64,000 nt of DNA from NCBI GenBank assembly GCA_033002965.1, contig JAURVB010013114.1:141251-205250 (forward strand), written 5' to 3'. The stretch's first letter is position 1. Each line of letters begins with the position of its first letter. Positions 1-12,721 of this stretch are shown piece by piece. This stretch comes from Piper betle. Lineage: Eukaryota > Streptophyta > Magnoliopsida > Piperales > Piperaceae. The position numbers were made by a program, and so were the translations under genes. The notes beneath the pieces are model-generated. The model was not told the DNA's origin. It ran no database searches and worked only from the letters and a program-made list of their open reading frames with translations.

Positions 1-1219
1 TTAATAATCAAATTATTAGAACCCATTATAATATTATTAAACCCAATGATGAACAAATAATGTTTCAATACCCCATTATATACCTGATAATTTCGAAAAT
101 TCAAAAATTAATCAGTGTTACTTAAAGAGGATTGAGTAGCAAATAAAAAGTTGTAAGAACTTACAGTGGTTAAATATATACTACTTATTCATTATTACTT
201 TAAACACGAAATAATAGGATTGATGCTAGTCATTATAATTAGCTGTCAATTCAGTATTAGCAAGTAAAAATGAAAGTATAAACAAAATTTTGATCTAACG
301 TAAACGATGACATATTGAGATTCAATATTCATGACGGGCAGGAGAAGTTGCACTAAAAAAAAGTACCGTTAGGTCCACAGGGATCCGAGTATCTCTCTAT
401 GTGAGACCTTTCTTTGTCAACTTTTTTTGTGGTATATTGGTTATTTGTCATGTAAATGCCTGTCTAAGAGAAGCAAAGCGAGCTTCTTTCACAGAAAAAG
501 CAAAGACAGAAAACAGTCAGTTGATATATCAAATGTAACAGATGGAAGTCTAATTTTGCTCCTAGCTAACTGGCTGGTCGAAAACTGGGTCTTTCATATA
601 TTAGGTGTTGTTCATTAATATCACACCCATCTTGGTTGATTGATTAGACCCAGATATGTGTATGGCCTTATTGTATAATCTATTAAAGACTTACTAAATC
701 TCTGGGCAGTCCTGGTCCATCAATATGTGACTCAATCAACGTAGTTGTCAAAAACGAAGGAAACAAAAGCATGTCTATCGGGATCAAGTGGCAATTCGTT
801 GATCAAAGACTAAAAGCAGCAAGCTCATATTCCAGAGAATATGGTCTTTGCGATCACCCTCCACTAAGACCTTGAGATTCTCTTCAAGGATGTACTAGAA
901 CCATCGAGCCAGGCATGGTCCATACGTAGTAATCCAACAGTCCTTGCCTTCTTCCCACTTTAGTATGGCCGAGCTCAACCCAATAGTATGCTAGTAAGGA
1001 TGGTAAGTTTCAACTGCTGATTATTTTTCCTTTATCACCGAAAAAATGTATTGGTATTACTGTTGAAGGAAAATGGCTGTCAACTAAAACCATCTTCTCA
1101 GTTCTCGGTCCTCTTCGATTGGTAAAAATACGTTTAGTAGTTTGTGGGGAGGGAGGGAAATTGTGTGTTCTGTAGAAACAAAAGGCGTTAAATAGTATAA
1201 AGGCACACACACACACTCT

Positions 1220-1296
1220 TTAAAGGGAAGCTTTCAGCTCCAACATGCAGGCGTGAAACTAAAAGGGTAAGGCATAGGAGGAGGTAGCAACACCGT
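1220..1296. repeat. 77-bp direct repeat, copy 1
   Basis: This block begins ttaaagggaagctttcag and ends agcaacaccgt. It recurs at 1363-1439, offset by 143 bp, with no difference that I can see. The intervening 66 bp is AT-rich. Identity between the copies suggests a recent local duplication. Confidence 0.85.
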
Positions 1297-1362
1297 ATAT
1301 ATATGCATATACTATCGAGCGTTCATTATAGTACTATGTAATTTGCTGCTTTACTTTTCTTG

Positions 1363-1439
1363 TTAAAGGGAAGCTTTCAGCTCCAACATGCAGGCGTGAA
1401 ACTAAAAGGGTAAGGCATAGGAGGAGGTAGCAACACCGT
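1363..1439. repeat. 77-bp direct repeat, copy 2
   Basis: Second copy of the block at 1220-1296 in the same orientation. It is followed directly by unique sequence, so this is one duplication rather than a longer array. Confidence 0.85.
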
Positions 1440-1685
1440 GTGGATAAGCATGAGCTATGTAATGAAGAGCATCTTTAAACCAAAATTTTTTCTTGTCGTC
1501 TTCAACTTCAAGTGGCCATCAGCTTGTCTATGCGTCCCACAAGCCACCACATATATCGGAGTCGGAGAATATGCACCCTATCGAGACTGTAAGAAGCTTG
1601 GAATCCAGCTTTGGATCATCAGCGCAAGAAAGAAATCCCTGAAAAGCAAAAGTTAGATGGAGCTTCCTATGATGTAGAAGAAAAT

Positions 1686-1797
1686 TTTGGGTCCGCCCGG
1701 GAGCGACGCCGATGGAGACGCCGTGCGTCTCCACCGTCGATTCCAGGGATGATCGACGGTGGAGACGCTCGGCGTCATCGGCGTCGTCCGACCCAAA
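1686..1797. repeat. GC-rich foldback (inverted repeat)
   Basis: The two halves are near-perfect inverted copies. The left arm runs from tttgggtc through cgacgccgatgg to gtctccaccgtcgat. The right arm runs from atcgacggtggagac to gacgccgat-type sequence and gacccaaa. Only a few bases separate the arms. The segment is strongly GC-rich inside AT-rich DNA, so it would form a long stable hairpin. It resembles a small foldback transposable element or a hairpin RNA source; neither is shown. Confidence 0.75.
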
Positions 1798-2764
1798 CCC
1801 ACTCTGAAGACAAAGCTATTTGAGGCTTTCTTTTAACACAAAAGTGGGACGGTGAGCGTACGTAGCTGCCAATAACACCAATCCTCAGTGGTCATTTGTA
1901 CGTAGGTGTAAACGATTTGACAGCACCGCTTTGTCCATGTTTATTTTATTTAAAGTAGTTCATTACCGGGTTATATATTTTAAATCAAATTACTCAAATT
2001 TGATTTGCATTTAATTAAGCTTTGAATTGAGCCGTGTATTTTGATAGTTCTATTGAATACAAAGTCATTTTTTATGTTAAGATCTTTCAATTCACAAATA
2101 AAAAGTGATAAAATTTTAAAATATTATTGATACATGTATACTCTTTCAAGCCAAACCTAGAACACACTAAGCTTGCAAAATGGATTAGCTTGATTATACC
2201 CTTATAAATAGTAAGTTCTTGGCATTTAATAATAAATAGTAAAGTATCTACGAATAAATAGTTTGTAATTACTGAATGCATCAATTATTAAGAAGTAACT
2301 AGTTATTAACTACTATCAAACTAGTTAAATAGTTAATAATTAAATAACATGTACGTAACTATTGATGGTATAAAAGTTTATTAATTTGCATGAACAACTT
2401 GATATTAAAGATATTGCATCAGCCGAGTCGAGTCGTGTATTTCATCGAGCTCAAATATATCAAACTCGAGTTTTAAGTTGAATAGAGGCGAACACTTCTT
2501 TGTTCAAATTGTATTCACAATTCAAAAGTTGAATATTTTTAACAAAAACAAAAAATAACGAGGACGTATTCCTGCCAAACGGAACCTAACCTAAATGTGT
2601 GGGAGCCAGCTCGGCTTGGTCACATCTTTACTACTTGTATGAGATGAATTTACATGTTTCCCTGCCTTAGTCCACCACAAAATATGATAAGATGCAGAAT
2701 TTGCTTTGAGATAAGTGCGTAGGCTGGCTGATGCTTTAACTTAAATATTTTTATTAGGTTGGTC

Positions 2765-3198
2765 TAGGGTTGCTAATTGAGTGAGCCAATTAGTGAGAAT
2801 TTAACGTTCGGCTCACCTTAACGCGACTTAAAACTCAATATTTAAATGCTCGAGTTCGAACTCGAATCAACTCGGTTATAACTTAAACTCGACTAGAACT
2901 CGAGTTGATAAAATAATATAATAATATAGTTTTTATATTATATTATATATATATATAATATAATAACACAGAAGTGAGATAGTTGAAATGGTAAGTATTT
3001 ATATTGACCTCATTTTTTTAAAGTGAGGTACTTTTAACTTTTAATCGAGCTAGTTTTGAGCTCATAAACGAACCGGGTTCGAGTTCGAAAAAATTAAACA
3101 GTTTAAGTATATTCGAGCTCTAGTCGAACTCAAGTGTGTATGTTTAACGAGTTTTAAACATTTAGAGGTGAGTTCGAATTCGCTCGATTAACATCCCA
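2765..3198. mobile_element. short non-autonomous hAT-type element with 8-bp target duplication
   Basis: The left end tagggttgctaattgag and the reverse complement of the right end (tgggatgttaatcgag) are imperfect terminal inverted repeats. The element is flanked by identical 8-bp copies of ggttggtc at 2757-2764 and 3199-3206, the duplication length of hAT transposons. The interior has many ctcgagttcgaactcg-like palindromic strings and no coding capacity. A related right end (ctcaattagcacctcta) occurs near 42,695-42,711. Confidence 0.7.
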
Positions 3199-5355
3199 GG
3201 TTGGTCACTATTTGCTTCTACCTGTTGCTCCTGCTTTGGTCCTCGGAGTCTGATAAATCCAAGGTGACTACGCCTCCGAAAACGGCTACGCCTCTGAATA
3301 TGCCTCAACACGCACCATTGATCGCTGATCGTGCCCCTGTGCTTGACCAACCGGAAAGCTGTTGATTGCACATCGTGCACTAGCGCCGCACTCAATCGAG
3401 CGCCTAAGATTGAAAATTTCCGAAACGATTGCTTGCTCTGTTACTCGTAGCTATGCGATTCGATGGATTGCACCTTCCCCTTGTGTCTTGGGAGTAGAAG
3501 AAGAGCAGCAACGCCACAAGTTAATTGGAGCACGAAAGTTGTGAATTACAGAGCCTTCAGTGAGAAGCTAACTGACCACCTCCACAAATGTTGACATAAA
3601 AGTCGTGAGAAGTACTTCGTGGGCGAGGCGAACGAGCATTTCATTAGGAAGGTGGATGGCGGGATTGGCTATACTTTATGGTTGAAGAGAGAGACATAGT
3701 TGGCAATATAATGGTATGGATATTTCGTCAGAAGAAAAAACGAGCTTCAAGTTGGAGCATTGTCAAGTTTACAGACATCGATTTAAAGGTTGTAATGCTA
3801 GCAAGTAAAAACTTGTCGCCACCTTCAGTTTCAGCCGAGTCTTAGGCACATTTGATGCAGGAGATTCAACTTTGCTGGAACCAAACTTGCAAAGATTGCT
3901 CAAATCATCAATGTTTAATATGTTTTCATTTTTTTTTGTATTAGCCTATTTAATCTCTTTATTTTTTAGATAATTTTTTTATTTAACTTTTTATTTTGTC
4001 ATTTAATTTAATTTTTTTAAAATATGATCAAATTTTAAATCATCGAGTTCAGGTTTCCAAAAAGGGTTTGAGTCTGGTTTAAGTTTGGGTGGTAAAAATT
4101 TAATTAGTAAATGGTCAAGTTTGAAAAAGGTAATTAACGGGTTTGGTTCACCGGTTTGGTATGAATAATATCCAACCAAATTCAAATCGATAGGCACCTC
4201 TACAATAGCGGTGTATATGTGTTCACATCGTGTTGGTAGTAAGGATGGGTATGTATCAATTGTATCTTATTTATTTATTTATAGAGATTAGTTATTAATT
4301 ACTTTTTATTTAATCATTTTTGAAAAAATAGATAAACTGTAATAATTTAATATTTTATTAATTAATAGATATAGAATTTAATTAATTTTTAAAATATATC
4401 TTATTTGAATGAAAATATAAATTATAATTATTTAAGTATTTATTATATTATTTCAAGACAATTAGAAATACTCTTATTAGTAAAAAATTAAAAATTGAGG
4501 TTAATTAGGTCTAAACTTGTGACTTCTACCGTGAAAAATATTATTATTATTATTTTTTAAAATTGATGTTAGCGAGATTCGAACTCGTCACCCTCTTTAA
4601 GAGGTATTTTTATTATATTTTAAAAAATTCTTATATTTTGATTGACCTCCTACTTTTAATCTCACCTGAGTATTAGGTTCGACTTATATTAATAAAAGTG
4701 GATTGCTCACACCGAGGAGATTATATTATAATTTCACGTGGGTTGGTGCTGTACTGCGGTGTATAAAAGTAGGTCTTGTCTCTTGATTAATCTTGTTAAA
4801 TAATAATTAGAAGTTTGGTTAGGCTCCCAAAAATTTACCAACAAGCTTTGCTCGACCCTATTAAGACATCGTAAAATGTCCCAATTAAGATACTCTGGCT
4901 TTGTTCTACCCTAGATTAAATGGACTATCATAATTAGGCTCAAAAAGAGTCGATTTAGATTAGAGATTTGAGTCTTGTGTTTGCCGTTCAAGCTACGAAA
5001 GCCTCAAAAACTACGCCATCTGGGCCAGTAAAGAAGCTTCCTAATTAGTCCGATAATGTCATGACTCAAGAGATAAGGATTTTATTACCACTAACCGTAA
5101 TATCAAGCATTTTCAACAACTTGACAAGGCTATTCAATTAAACTTTGCAACTACCAAATGATTTCAAATAAACACATAAAAATAGGATTAAGATAATTTT
5201 TGTCAACCTCAGACATTTATGATTGTGAATCACCGATCGTATGAGTGACTAAAGATCAAGGCTTGCGCTAAATTATTAGCAACATAAAAAAACAAGAATG
5301 ATTCTGATATGCAGGGGAGGGGCTGGTACTTCAATGCTAACATATGACAGAGAAG

Positions 5356-8300
5356 CTAAGCTGCTATGCTACCTGAGTTTCTTCCATATCTTTGGTTGAT
5401 GTGAGCTTCAATCAGAATCTCCAAATTGCCATCCAAGACAGAAGTTAAATCAGTCAGTTGCATGCCAGTGCTTGCATCTTTTACCAACCTGTTCGGTTGA
5501 AAAACATATCGTCTCGCCTCCTTCCTACTACTATAGGGAATTGCTATCTTCCTAATGTCTTTCACATCTGTTACACCTTGTTCTTCTGCAACTACAAGAA
5601 GCTTGGCTTTCAAACGGTTGAGACACTTCATCTTATTGGCAAAATAATTCCTTTCACCTGCTCATGGGCAAATTCATATAAAAAGGTCAATCCAAATATT
5701 CCTAATGATATATTTTCTCATCACAGCGAGAAGACTTCCAAGTAGAATTTCAGCATGTTACATCTACTACATTTACTGCTAATCAAAAGAAAACAAGTTT
5801 CTTGCCTGCCATAAAAATGAAAGAGAGCGTATTTTGGTTATAGGTAGTAGGCAAGCTATATTACCCGAGCATTGAACCTTAAGTCCAGTAGGTATGTGGC
5901 AAATACTAACTGCAGATGATGCTGACCATGGAAGCTCATTTCCGCATGAAGCTGGAAAGATCTCCAAGTCTTTATCATCCATGTCTAAGTGAGGGATAGC
6001 TTCAAGGAAGAAAAGAGGTATAACATCCACGCTAGCAATGCCCAGACCCTGCAAAACCTTTGCTTACCAAGTAAAGCAGTTGGATTTGAAAGGAAACATC
6101 TCAACTAAGTGCCCAATCAGTATCAACTTGATAGAGATATATGCCAAAATATGCCAAGAATATGATTTAGTCATTTTATTCCAATTAATTCAAAATCTTT
6201 CAAGCTCAACCCATGTCAGTTCCAACTATCATCCATCATACAAATACCTAAAACCATTGACAAAAATACTAAGATATCCACTAGTCATCATTAATTGATG
6301 CAACATTTTTAATAGAAGATTTCAGCCTATTTGAAATAATGTGCATTTTGGACAGTACTTGAAGGAAAGAGCTAACAAGTCAAAACTTACACCGGCTTAT
6401 GCTTATCTAAAAGCCAGTGAGCATAACTGTAGGTGTACCTGTGTAACGATGGCTCCATCAAGAGCGTTTCCAACAGCAACATGCATTCCCTTCTCTCCAC
6501 ACAAGTAGCCATAGCAGAATTTATATTCAAACTCTATGGTCACAAATTTGATGCCTCCAGGCATAGAAGGGAACTTTTCCATGACTCGTCCTCTCATTCC
6601 TTGCTTGAGACCCCAATTAGTATACATATTTAACAGCCGTTCTAACCACAACTGGAAAAGTAAAGATATCAAATTCACTAACTTAATCATGAAATTTACA
6701 GCAAATCTTTTATTAAAATTTTGGGTAATGAAAGAAATAATGACTGCTTTAAGCATACACAGTTTTTGCATTAGCTACTAACCAACAAAGTACGTGCATT
6801 CCCACAAGAAACCACGTGGACTCTGTATACTAGTGATGGTAGGCATAATGTGCATCAGAAAATGGATATCAATAAATTTTAGTGTGCTCCATAGTCCATA
6901 CATATTCTCTATTATTTGTGAGCAATGTCAACCATGCTTAATACCAATGTGCATACAGATAATAATGACTATCACTGTGTCAAAATATACCCAATAGGAT
7001 AATAAAATTCAGACATCAACATGATAGGAAAGAACAATCAACAGAAAAGGGCAACACGTCGATGTAAAATGATAATAAAAGGTGTACAAATCTTGTCCAT
7101 TATGTAGAGCTTAACTGTCTTTACTATTCCATCACAAGAAAACATATATAACCTTTTCACAGAACTTTTATTGCAAATGCACAAGAATTATAGGAGAGTC
7201 TGGAATGAACATTAAAATGACGCATAGCCATAATAATATAGCCATCCAAAAAATGATCAAACCTCAGAGCAAGCGGATTCGGATCCAGCTGTTATAATCA
7301 CACAAGCTCCTTCTGCATCATAAGGTCCAATAAGGCGTTTAGACATGTTGTAATGATCAATAAATTTGCTCACATCAACTGATGTCTTGTATGCTTGCTT
7401 GAACAGTTGATAGTTTATCACATCCATTTCAGCTAGTTCGGCAACCAGTTTAGCTTCTTGAGCCTAACATGTTAAGAAACAAAATACTAAGGACAGTAAG
7501 CTCAGATAATTGCCGAAAATGACCAAGCAAAACCAGTGAGAAAAAGAAAATGATAAAGGGTTTCAAAACACCATCCCACTCAAAGAATCAGCATATAACA
7601 AATTGCCAAAATCTGTTCAGATGTTGATCTGCCAAGGAGTACTTCTACTAGTCTACTGGCATGAGGAACAGTAAGTTTAACTTTTGTCTAGTTTTTTAAT
7701 AAAAATCACATTACAAAGCATAGCATACAGAACCTAACCCTAAAATATATAACTGATTCCTACTGTAAAACACGAAATGAAATAAAAGCCCTTGGGCCTA
7801 GCAACGCCAGTCATGGAATGAAATTATGGTTTTCTTTTAAAATCGCTTATGAATCTTACTGAGCAAATCTAGCTGAGCACCGGTAAAACTCAAAGACCTA
7901 ATCAATTATCCACTTAATCAATTATCCAATGGTGACTACCGATTGTACAATTTAAAATTCTGTACAATGTATGGAAGCCGAGAGGCACGTACGAGCTGCC
8001 AATACAAATTCATCTTCATGCAATCACAATATGTAAACTCACGTGGTTCTAACTGTGTAGCTCAGCACCTTGTATTGCACATCTTTAAGAGCATCAACCA
8101 CTTTGGTGGAGTCTGCTAGCGCAGTAAGAATCTCATCCGATTTAGCTGGATCGTCCCATAGGTTATATTTTTGCATAATTTCTTCGTACTGGATTTGCCT
8201 AGCCGCTTCATACTCAAGTGCATTAGGTGCCATCATCTCAGCGCGAACAACTACATCCTCTATCTTCTTCTTCAACGAATACAACCCTACGAAGAGACAC

Positions 8301-8805
8301 GAGCAATTGTTAATAAAAATTTCCTCCGTTACGCGAGGATATTGACCCTTAACAAATGATGAATCAGCTGATCCGGTTTCACTAACGTAACTAAATTTGT
8401 ATGTAAGGCAGTTCAAATACAAATGGGTTTCATCGACTTATCTAGTTCTGTAGTTTAGGCAGTTCGCATACACACATCTAATTCATATTTCAGGAAGGCC
8501 AAATCCAAATTTACGTTGAAATGCGATAGTGACGAGCACCTTTCATCAACTGATCTAGTTCCGTAGCTTAGCCAGTTCAACTAACAAACATAAAATCTGT
8601 ACAAACAATGCGTGGAAAAAGTAAGAAGAGAGAACTCACCGAGTTCTTTATAGACTCTGTTCCTGCCTTCCGTGGGCTGTGAAGCTCGAACAGAGAAACG
8701 AGGGAGATGGGAATTGAAGCGTGTTTTGGTGGACAAGAGGCATCTGCTTTGGCGCAGTAGTAGAATTGCTGCTTGGGCAGCTGGAATAATAGGCTTGATG
8801 GGCAT
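5356..8805 (-). CDS. PRFB3: peptide chain release factor PRFB3, chloroplastic
   Basis: Six exons join in phase: 8805-8640, 8286-8069, 7463-7263, 6651-6439, 6048-5865 and 5657-5356, giving about 427 residues. The start is the first ATG in frame, and the N-terminus (MPIKPIIPAAQ...) is rich in Arg/Ser/Leu like a chloroplast transit peptide. The body matches the plant PRFB3 branch of bacterial RF2: the exon 1-2 junction VYKELG/LYSLKKKIEDVV, then KSDEILTALADS, and near the C-terminus HIPTGLKVQC, NRLKAKLL and RRYVFQPNRLVKD. The release-factor GGQ loop, expected just before HIPTG, is replaced by SCGNELPWS. PRFB3 is known in Arabidopsis to have lost release activity and to stabilise petB transcripts in the stroma; the missing GGQ agrees. 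All splice sites are GT-AG. Confidence 0.93.
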
Positions 8806-8940
8806 TCTGAGGAGGAGCAAAACGGCGTGAAGTGCAGCATAAGAAGGAGGACGGGGAATTCCAAGGGAGCATTTTTGTTTTGTTTAAGAATGGATAATAA
8901 ATTAACGGCCACGAACGAGCTGACGACACTACACACACTG

Positions 8941-10328
8941 GCTACGAGTCAACCGCGAGTCAGGTTCAAAATAGAGATACCAACTCATGGAGAAGAGCAT
9001 AAATTATTTACAACCTTTTACATATTTAACTAGTTAAAAAAATTACTCTCAATATTTCTATCTATCTTTGCCTTCTAACTGTCATAGTAATCCGTTAAAT
9101 TTTAATGATTTGGCCAAAATTAACCATACAAAACACACTTAATTGCTTTATTAAATTTAAAAATATTATTTTATCCTTCCCGTCCTGTATTTCTTACTCT
9201 CTCCGTTGTCATTATTGTGTGCTCTTGTCTTTTGTGATCATTATATATATAATTTTTTATAGCCAACAATAACTCAAGTTTATCTTTTTATATAAAAAAA
9301 TTAATTTTTTTCAAATTTTGTTATGATTGGAATGTCTACGGCTGGTTATGTGTTTAAAAAGGGTGGGTGTTTTGGTTACCGTGGTTGTTTTTTTATTGTT
9401 TGTAGTTTTTGCCGTGTCTAAAAAAGGCGGGTACTTTTGTAACAAAAAAAATTATACTACCCTTTTAATTAATTATCTTCTTTTTCTTTCCATACACATG
9501 CAATTTTTTTCATTTGAATTTACAACCTTTATTTTTCCTCTTAAACTACTTATTACCTTGTCAACATAATGACTCAAAGAACGAGGGTCATATACGAAAA
9601 CAAACTTGGTAGACCCGATATCAAATTGGTTTGATTTTAAAAAATGTTATAAAATTTATATTGATTTTCATAAAATATGTTATTTTTCCTCTCATGATGA
9701 TTTTTTCTCTACACGTGTAGGGTTTATTAAATTCACTAAAATAAAATATAATTTTAATTTAAATAAAAATCCTAAACATAAATTCGAATTCAATGAGGGT
9801 TTAGAGCGTTTAGTTAAACAATTCGACGCCACTAATGGGTGAGCATAATTCAGTTAATTCAATGACCATCAAAAAATCCTACTTGGAGCATTATTGCGAG
9901 GCTAAAATTGTCATATATAGTTGAAAAATGTCAGAACCACGTGAAACATAACTTCAGTTAATTCAGTGAGTGGGCCAAAATCAGCAGATAAATTTTACCG
10001 TTCGATCCATCTGAATGGGTGAGCAGAGATCAGTTCAGCAGCAAAGAGTTTGAACCCATGAGAAAATTCCTACTTGGGGCATTTTCGCCGTGCTGAAATT
10101 GTCAAATAACAGAAGAAAAAGTAGAAAGAAAAAAATAGAGAAGAAACACAACCCCTAAAATCAATTGTGTAGTCAGTTATTTCCAAAATCCACAGCATAA
10201 ATTTTGCATCATCCATCTGGAAACCAGGGATAAGTTTTCAGGCAACAGAATGTTAAGACATACAAAATAATCATTTCCATAGAAGTTTTCTAATCACTAG
10301 GACTAAACCTCCCGGCGCCATCCTCTAA
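8941..10328. other. intergenic region between PRFB3 and the E2 gene
   Basis: No exon was recognised. Two diverged direct copies of an ~90-bp segment lie at about 9834-9920 and 10013-10107; both begin with gaatgggtgagca-like sequence and contain tcctacttgg(a/g)gcatt and gctgaaattgtca-like strings. The rest is AT-rich sequence without structure that I can name. Confidence 0.5.
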
Positions 10329-11692
10329 TTAAGCAGTCTTGTAGAGCTTTTCCACCATCTTCCTATACTCTGCAAATAAAGAAAACCAGCCCCACACCAT
10401 TAGCTAACAAGCTAAAAATTGTGGGAGTTTCAATAGGAAATGGAGATTGTAAAGTTCTAACCTGCTTGGTTGCTCCATAGAGCCGCTGCCTGAGGATTGA
10501 GAGGAGACTCGTTGTTGGGTTCTGAAACAAATCATATGACAAGAAGAATCAATATATAATGTCGTCAAAACTCATAAAAAGAAGATCAATTATTCTGCTA
10601 ATATTCACTTCTTGTTACCTCCCAATAGACTCTGAATGGAAAGCAGAACCGTCCTCACGTCATAAGCAGATGACCATTTATCCTGAAACCAAATTCTCTT
10701 CTTCAGACATATGACATTCATGCATAAAGGGTAACACACAGTAGAGATACAAACAATGGTGCAAAACAAACAAATTTACCTGAAGGATGTCTAGGCAGAT
10801 GTTCCCGTATACATCAACATTGGGGTGGAAGCACATCGTATCGAATCTGACCTTGGGAGGCTTAAATGGGTAATCGCTATTAAAGGCAAGAGATAGATTG
10901 TACACAGTCCCTTCAAAGACCGTATCTTGGCTTCCTGTGATGGTGCCTTTCCATGAGAAGATGTTGTCTCCATCCGGGAAAGCAGATATTCCAGGATCAC
11001 CGCACATCTGACATACATATATGCATGGTAAACTACATACACCATCACTTCATAAGAGAACCAACAAAAACCAGCAATTGAATTCTTACCATCAAGGCCA
11101 TTAGCTCCGATTGCAACCTGCTCATAACCATCGAGACATTAAAAACTTTTCCCATCAGAAGGGAATCTCAGAGCAACTCAAGACAAAAATGCGTCATTGA
11201 TGATGTAAAAAACAGAACTTGGAGCATCTTAGATCGTTCAGAATTACGTTGACAAATCAACAATAGAAACAAAGCATGCTCCGTAACCAGATCATAAAAA
11301 AATCCAGATTCCCAAAGATTAATGTCAACGCGTGCATAAATCCAGATTCCCAAGACATTCGTAAACAAACTCAAGTTGAATCATAAATATGCATGCTCCG
11401 TAACCAGATCATAAAAAGTACAGAGCATTCATGTCCATTAACCACCCCATCTCTAAACCAAAAGCAATATTCTTGTAAATAGTAAAAGAAGTCACTCGAG
11501 ATCTCAACTTTGGACGATATTTCCGAAACGACAGATCAAAGAAACAAGAAAAGTTAAAAACACCAAGTAACACCTTTTCAGAACGGACTGGTTGTCGCTC
11601 CTCGGCGCGGGAGGCGGAGGCTTGGGGTTTGAGGTTGAGAGCCTCTGAGCAGGAGAAGCAGGTCCGGCCTGGAATCCCTGCATCGCAGCCAT
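10329..11692 (-). CDS. UBC19: ubiquitin-conjugating enzyme E2-C (UBC19/UBC20 type)
   Basis: Six exons join in phase: 11692-11574, 11117-11090, 11007-10780, 10682-10619, 10521-10462 and 10369-10329, giving 179 residues. After a Pro/Ser-rich N-terminal extension ending SVLKR comes the UBC fold with LQSELMALM, GDPGISAFPDGDNIF, WKGTITGSQDTVFEGT, YPFKPPKVRFDT, CFHPNVD and NICLDILQ, whose Cys is the catalytic residue. The C-terminus is EYRKMVEKLYKTA. Length and order match Arabidopsis UBC19/UBC20 and animal UBCH10, the E2 that serves the anaphase-promoting complex in mitotic cyclin degradation. No damage is visible. UBC19 and UBC20 cannot be told apart from sequence alone. Confidence 0.94.
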
Positions 11693-11709
11693 GTACGTAG
11701 TGCGCTCAA

Positions 11710-12700
11710 AGAAATAAAGACGAACACCACAAGAACAACAGCATCACCCTTGCAACACCTCACACAACAAGAACCCAAAGATTTCTTCTCAAGCAACAAA
11801 GATCTCTCTCGAAGACGAAGAAGAGACGATCTCTGCAAGGAAGATGAAGAAGATCGTCTTCTTCTTGTCGAGAGGAGACGATCGGCCTGTTTAAAAAGAA
11901 AATGGGAAGCGTGGAATCGACGGCTCACAAGCTCAAATAACTTTTTAGAACGTTGGCGGTTGGACGGCACGGATGTGGTTTTCAAGGTCTACAACGGCTA
12001 GTTCCCGTTTTCAAATGGCTAAGGGTTATACGCCGTCAATGCCCCCCAAAATTTCAAGTGCTGCCCTATTTTTAAAATATTTAAGCAGATTAGTGTCAAG
12101 ATTGTGACTTGCACACATACAGATCTTCTACAAGTTCATATATCAAAGATATATATATTTGAGAAATATGTATATCTCTATAGAGAATTTATAACGCAGA
12201 TATGTTTGAATAAAGTTTAACAAACAAATATAAATAAACCAAATATTATTTCACACTGTTATTTGTACAAAATCAAAAAAGAAATACTTACAAACAAGCT
12301 TCACACGCCAATACAAACTCACTTCTGCACACTTTACAACTTCACACTCACACTTACACTTCACAACTTCACAATCACACTCACACTTCACAACTTCACA
12401 CTCAAATATCAAACTCCAAACCACCTTCGCAAACTTCCCTTATAGAACTTCTTCCCTTTTCGAGAGATCTCCCTCCTCTCGACCTCTTCAGTCTTCTTTT
12501 ATAAGTGCTTAGATGGGTAACTGGGAACTAAATGGGTATCCGGACTGTCCAACTTTTTGAGATTCCATCTTATATGTAAGAAGATAAGATTACCAACATC
12601 GGGACCCACCCACAAAAAATTTTTACTTTGATTAGGACCCACCATCATCTTTAAAAATATTCTTGAGTATATTAATCCTTTCATTTATGGATAAAATATC
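11710..12700. other. intergenic region with CA/CT-rich minisatellite
   Basis: No gene was recognised. At about 12,290-12,410 there is a degenerate tandem array of cacttcacaacttcacac-like units. The rest is AT-rich sequence between the E2 promoter and the virus-derived block. Confidence 0.5.
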
Positions 12701-12721
12701 TTCAAAGGGTAAAATTCTACC

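Larger units (their letters stand above)
1..5355. other. gene-free AT-rich intergenic region
   Basis: I see no coding exon on either strand; open frames here are short and lack family resemblance. The stretch holds the direct repeat, foldback and hAT-type element listed separately, plus AT-rich low-complexity DNA (about 4250-4480). Around 4560-4600, read on the minus strand, there is a tRNA T-loop-like string (gagttcgaatctcgc), which may be the relic of a tRNA-derived SINE, but no matching A-box was convincing. Confidence 0.6.

Noticed and set aside
4560..4600. tRNA-like T-loop string on the minus strand
   Set aside because: No cloverleaf, anticodon arm or A-box could be assembled, so neither a tRNA gene nor a SINE is called.
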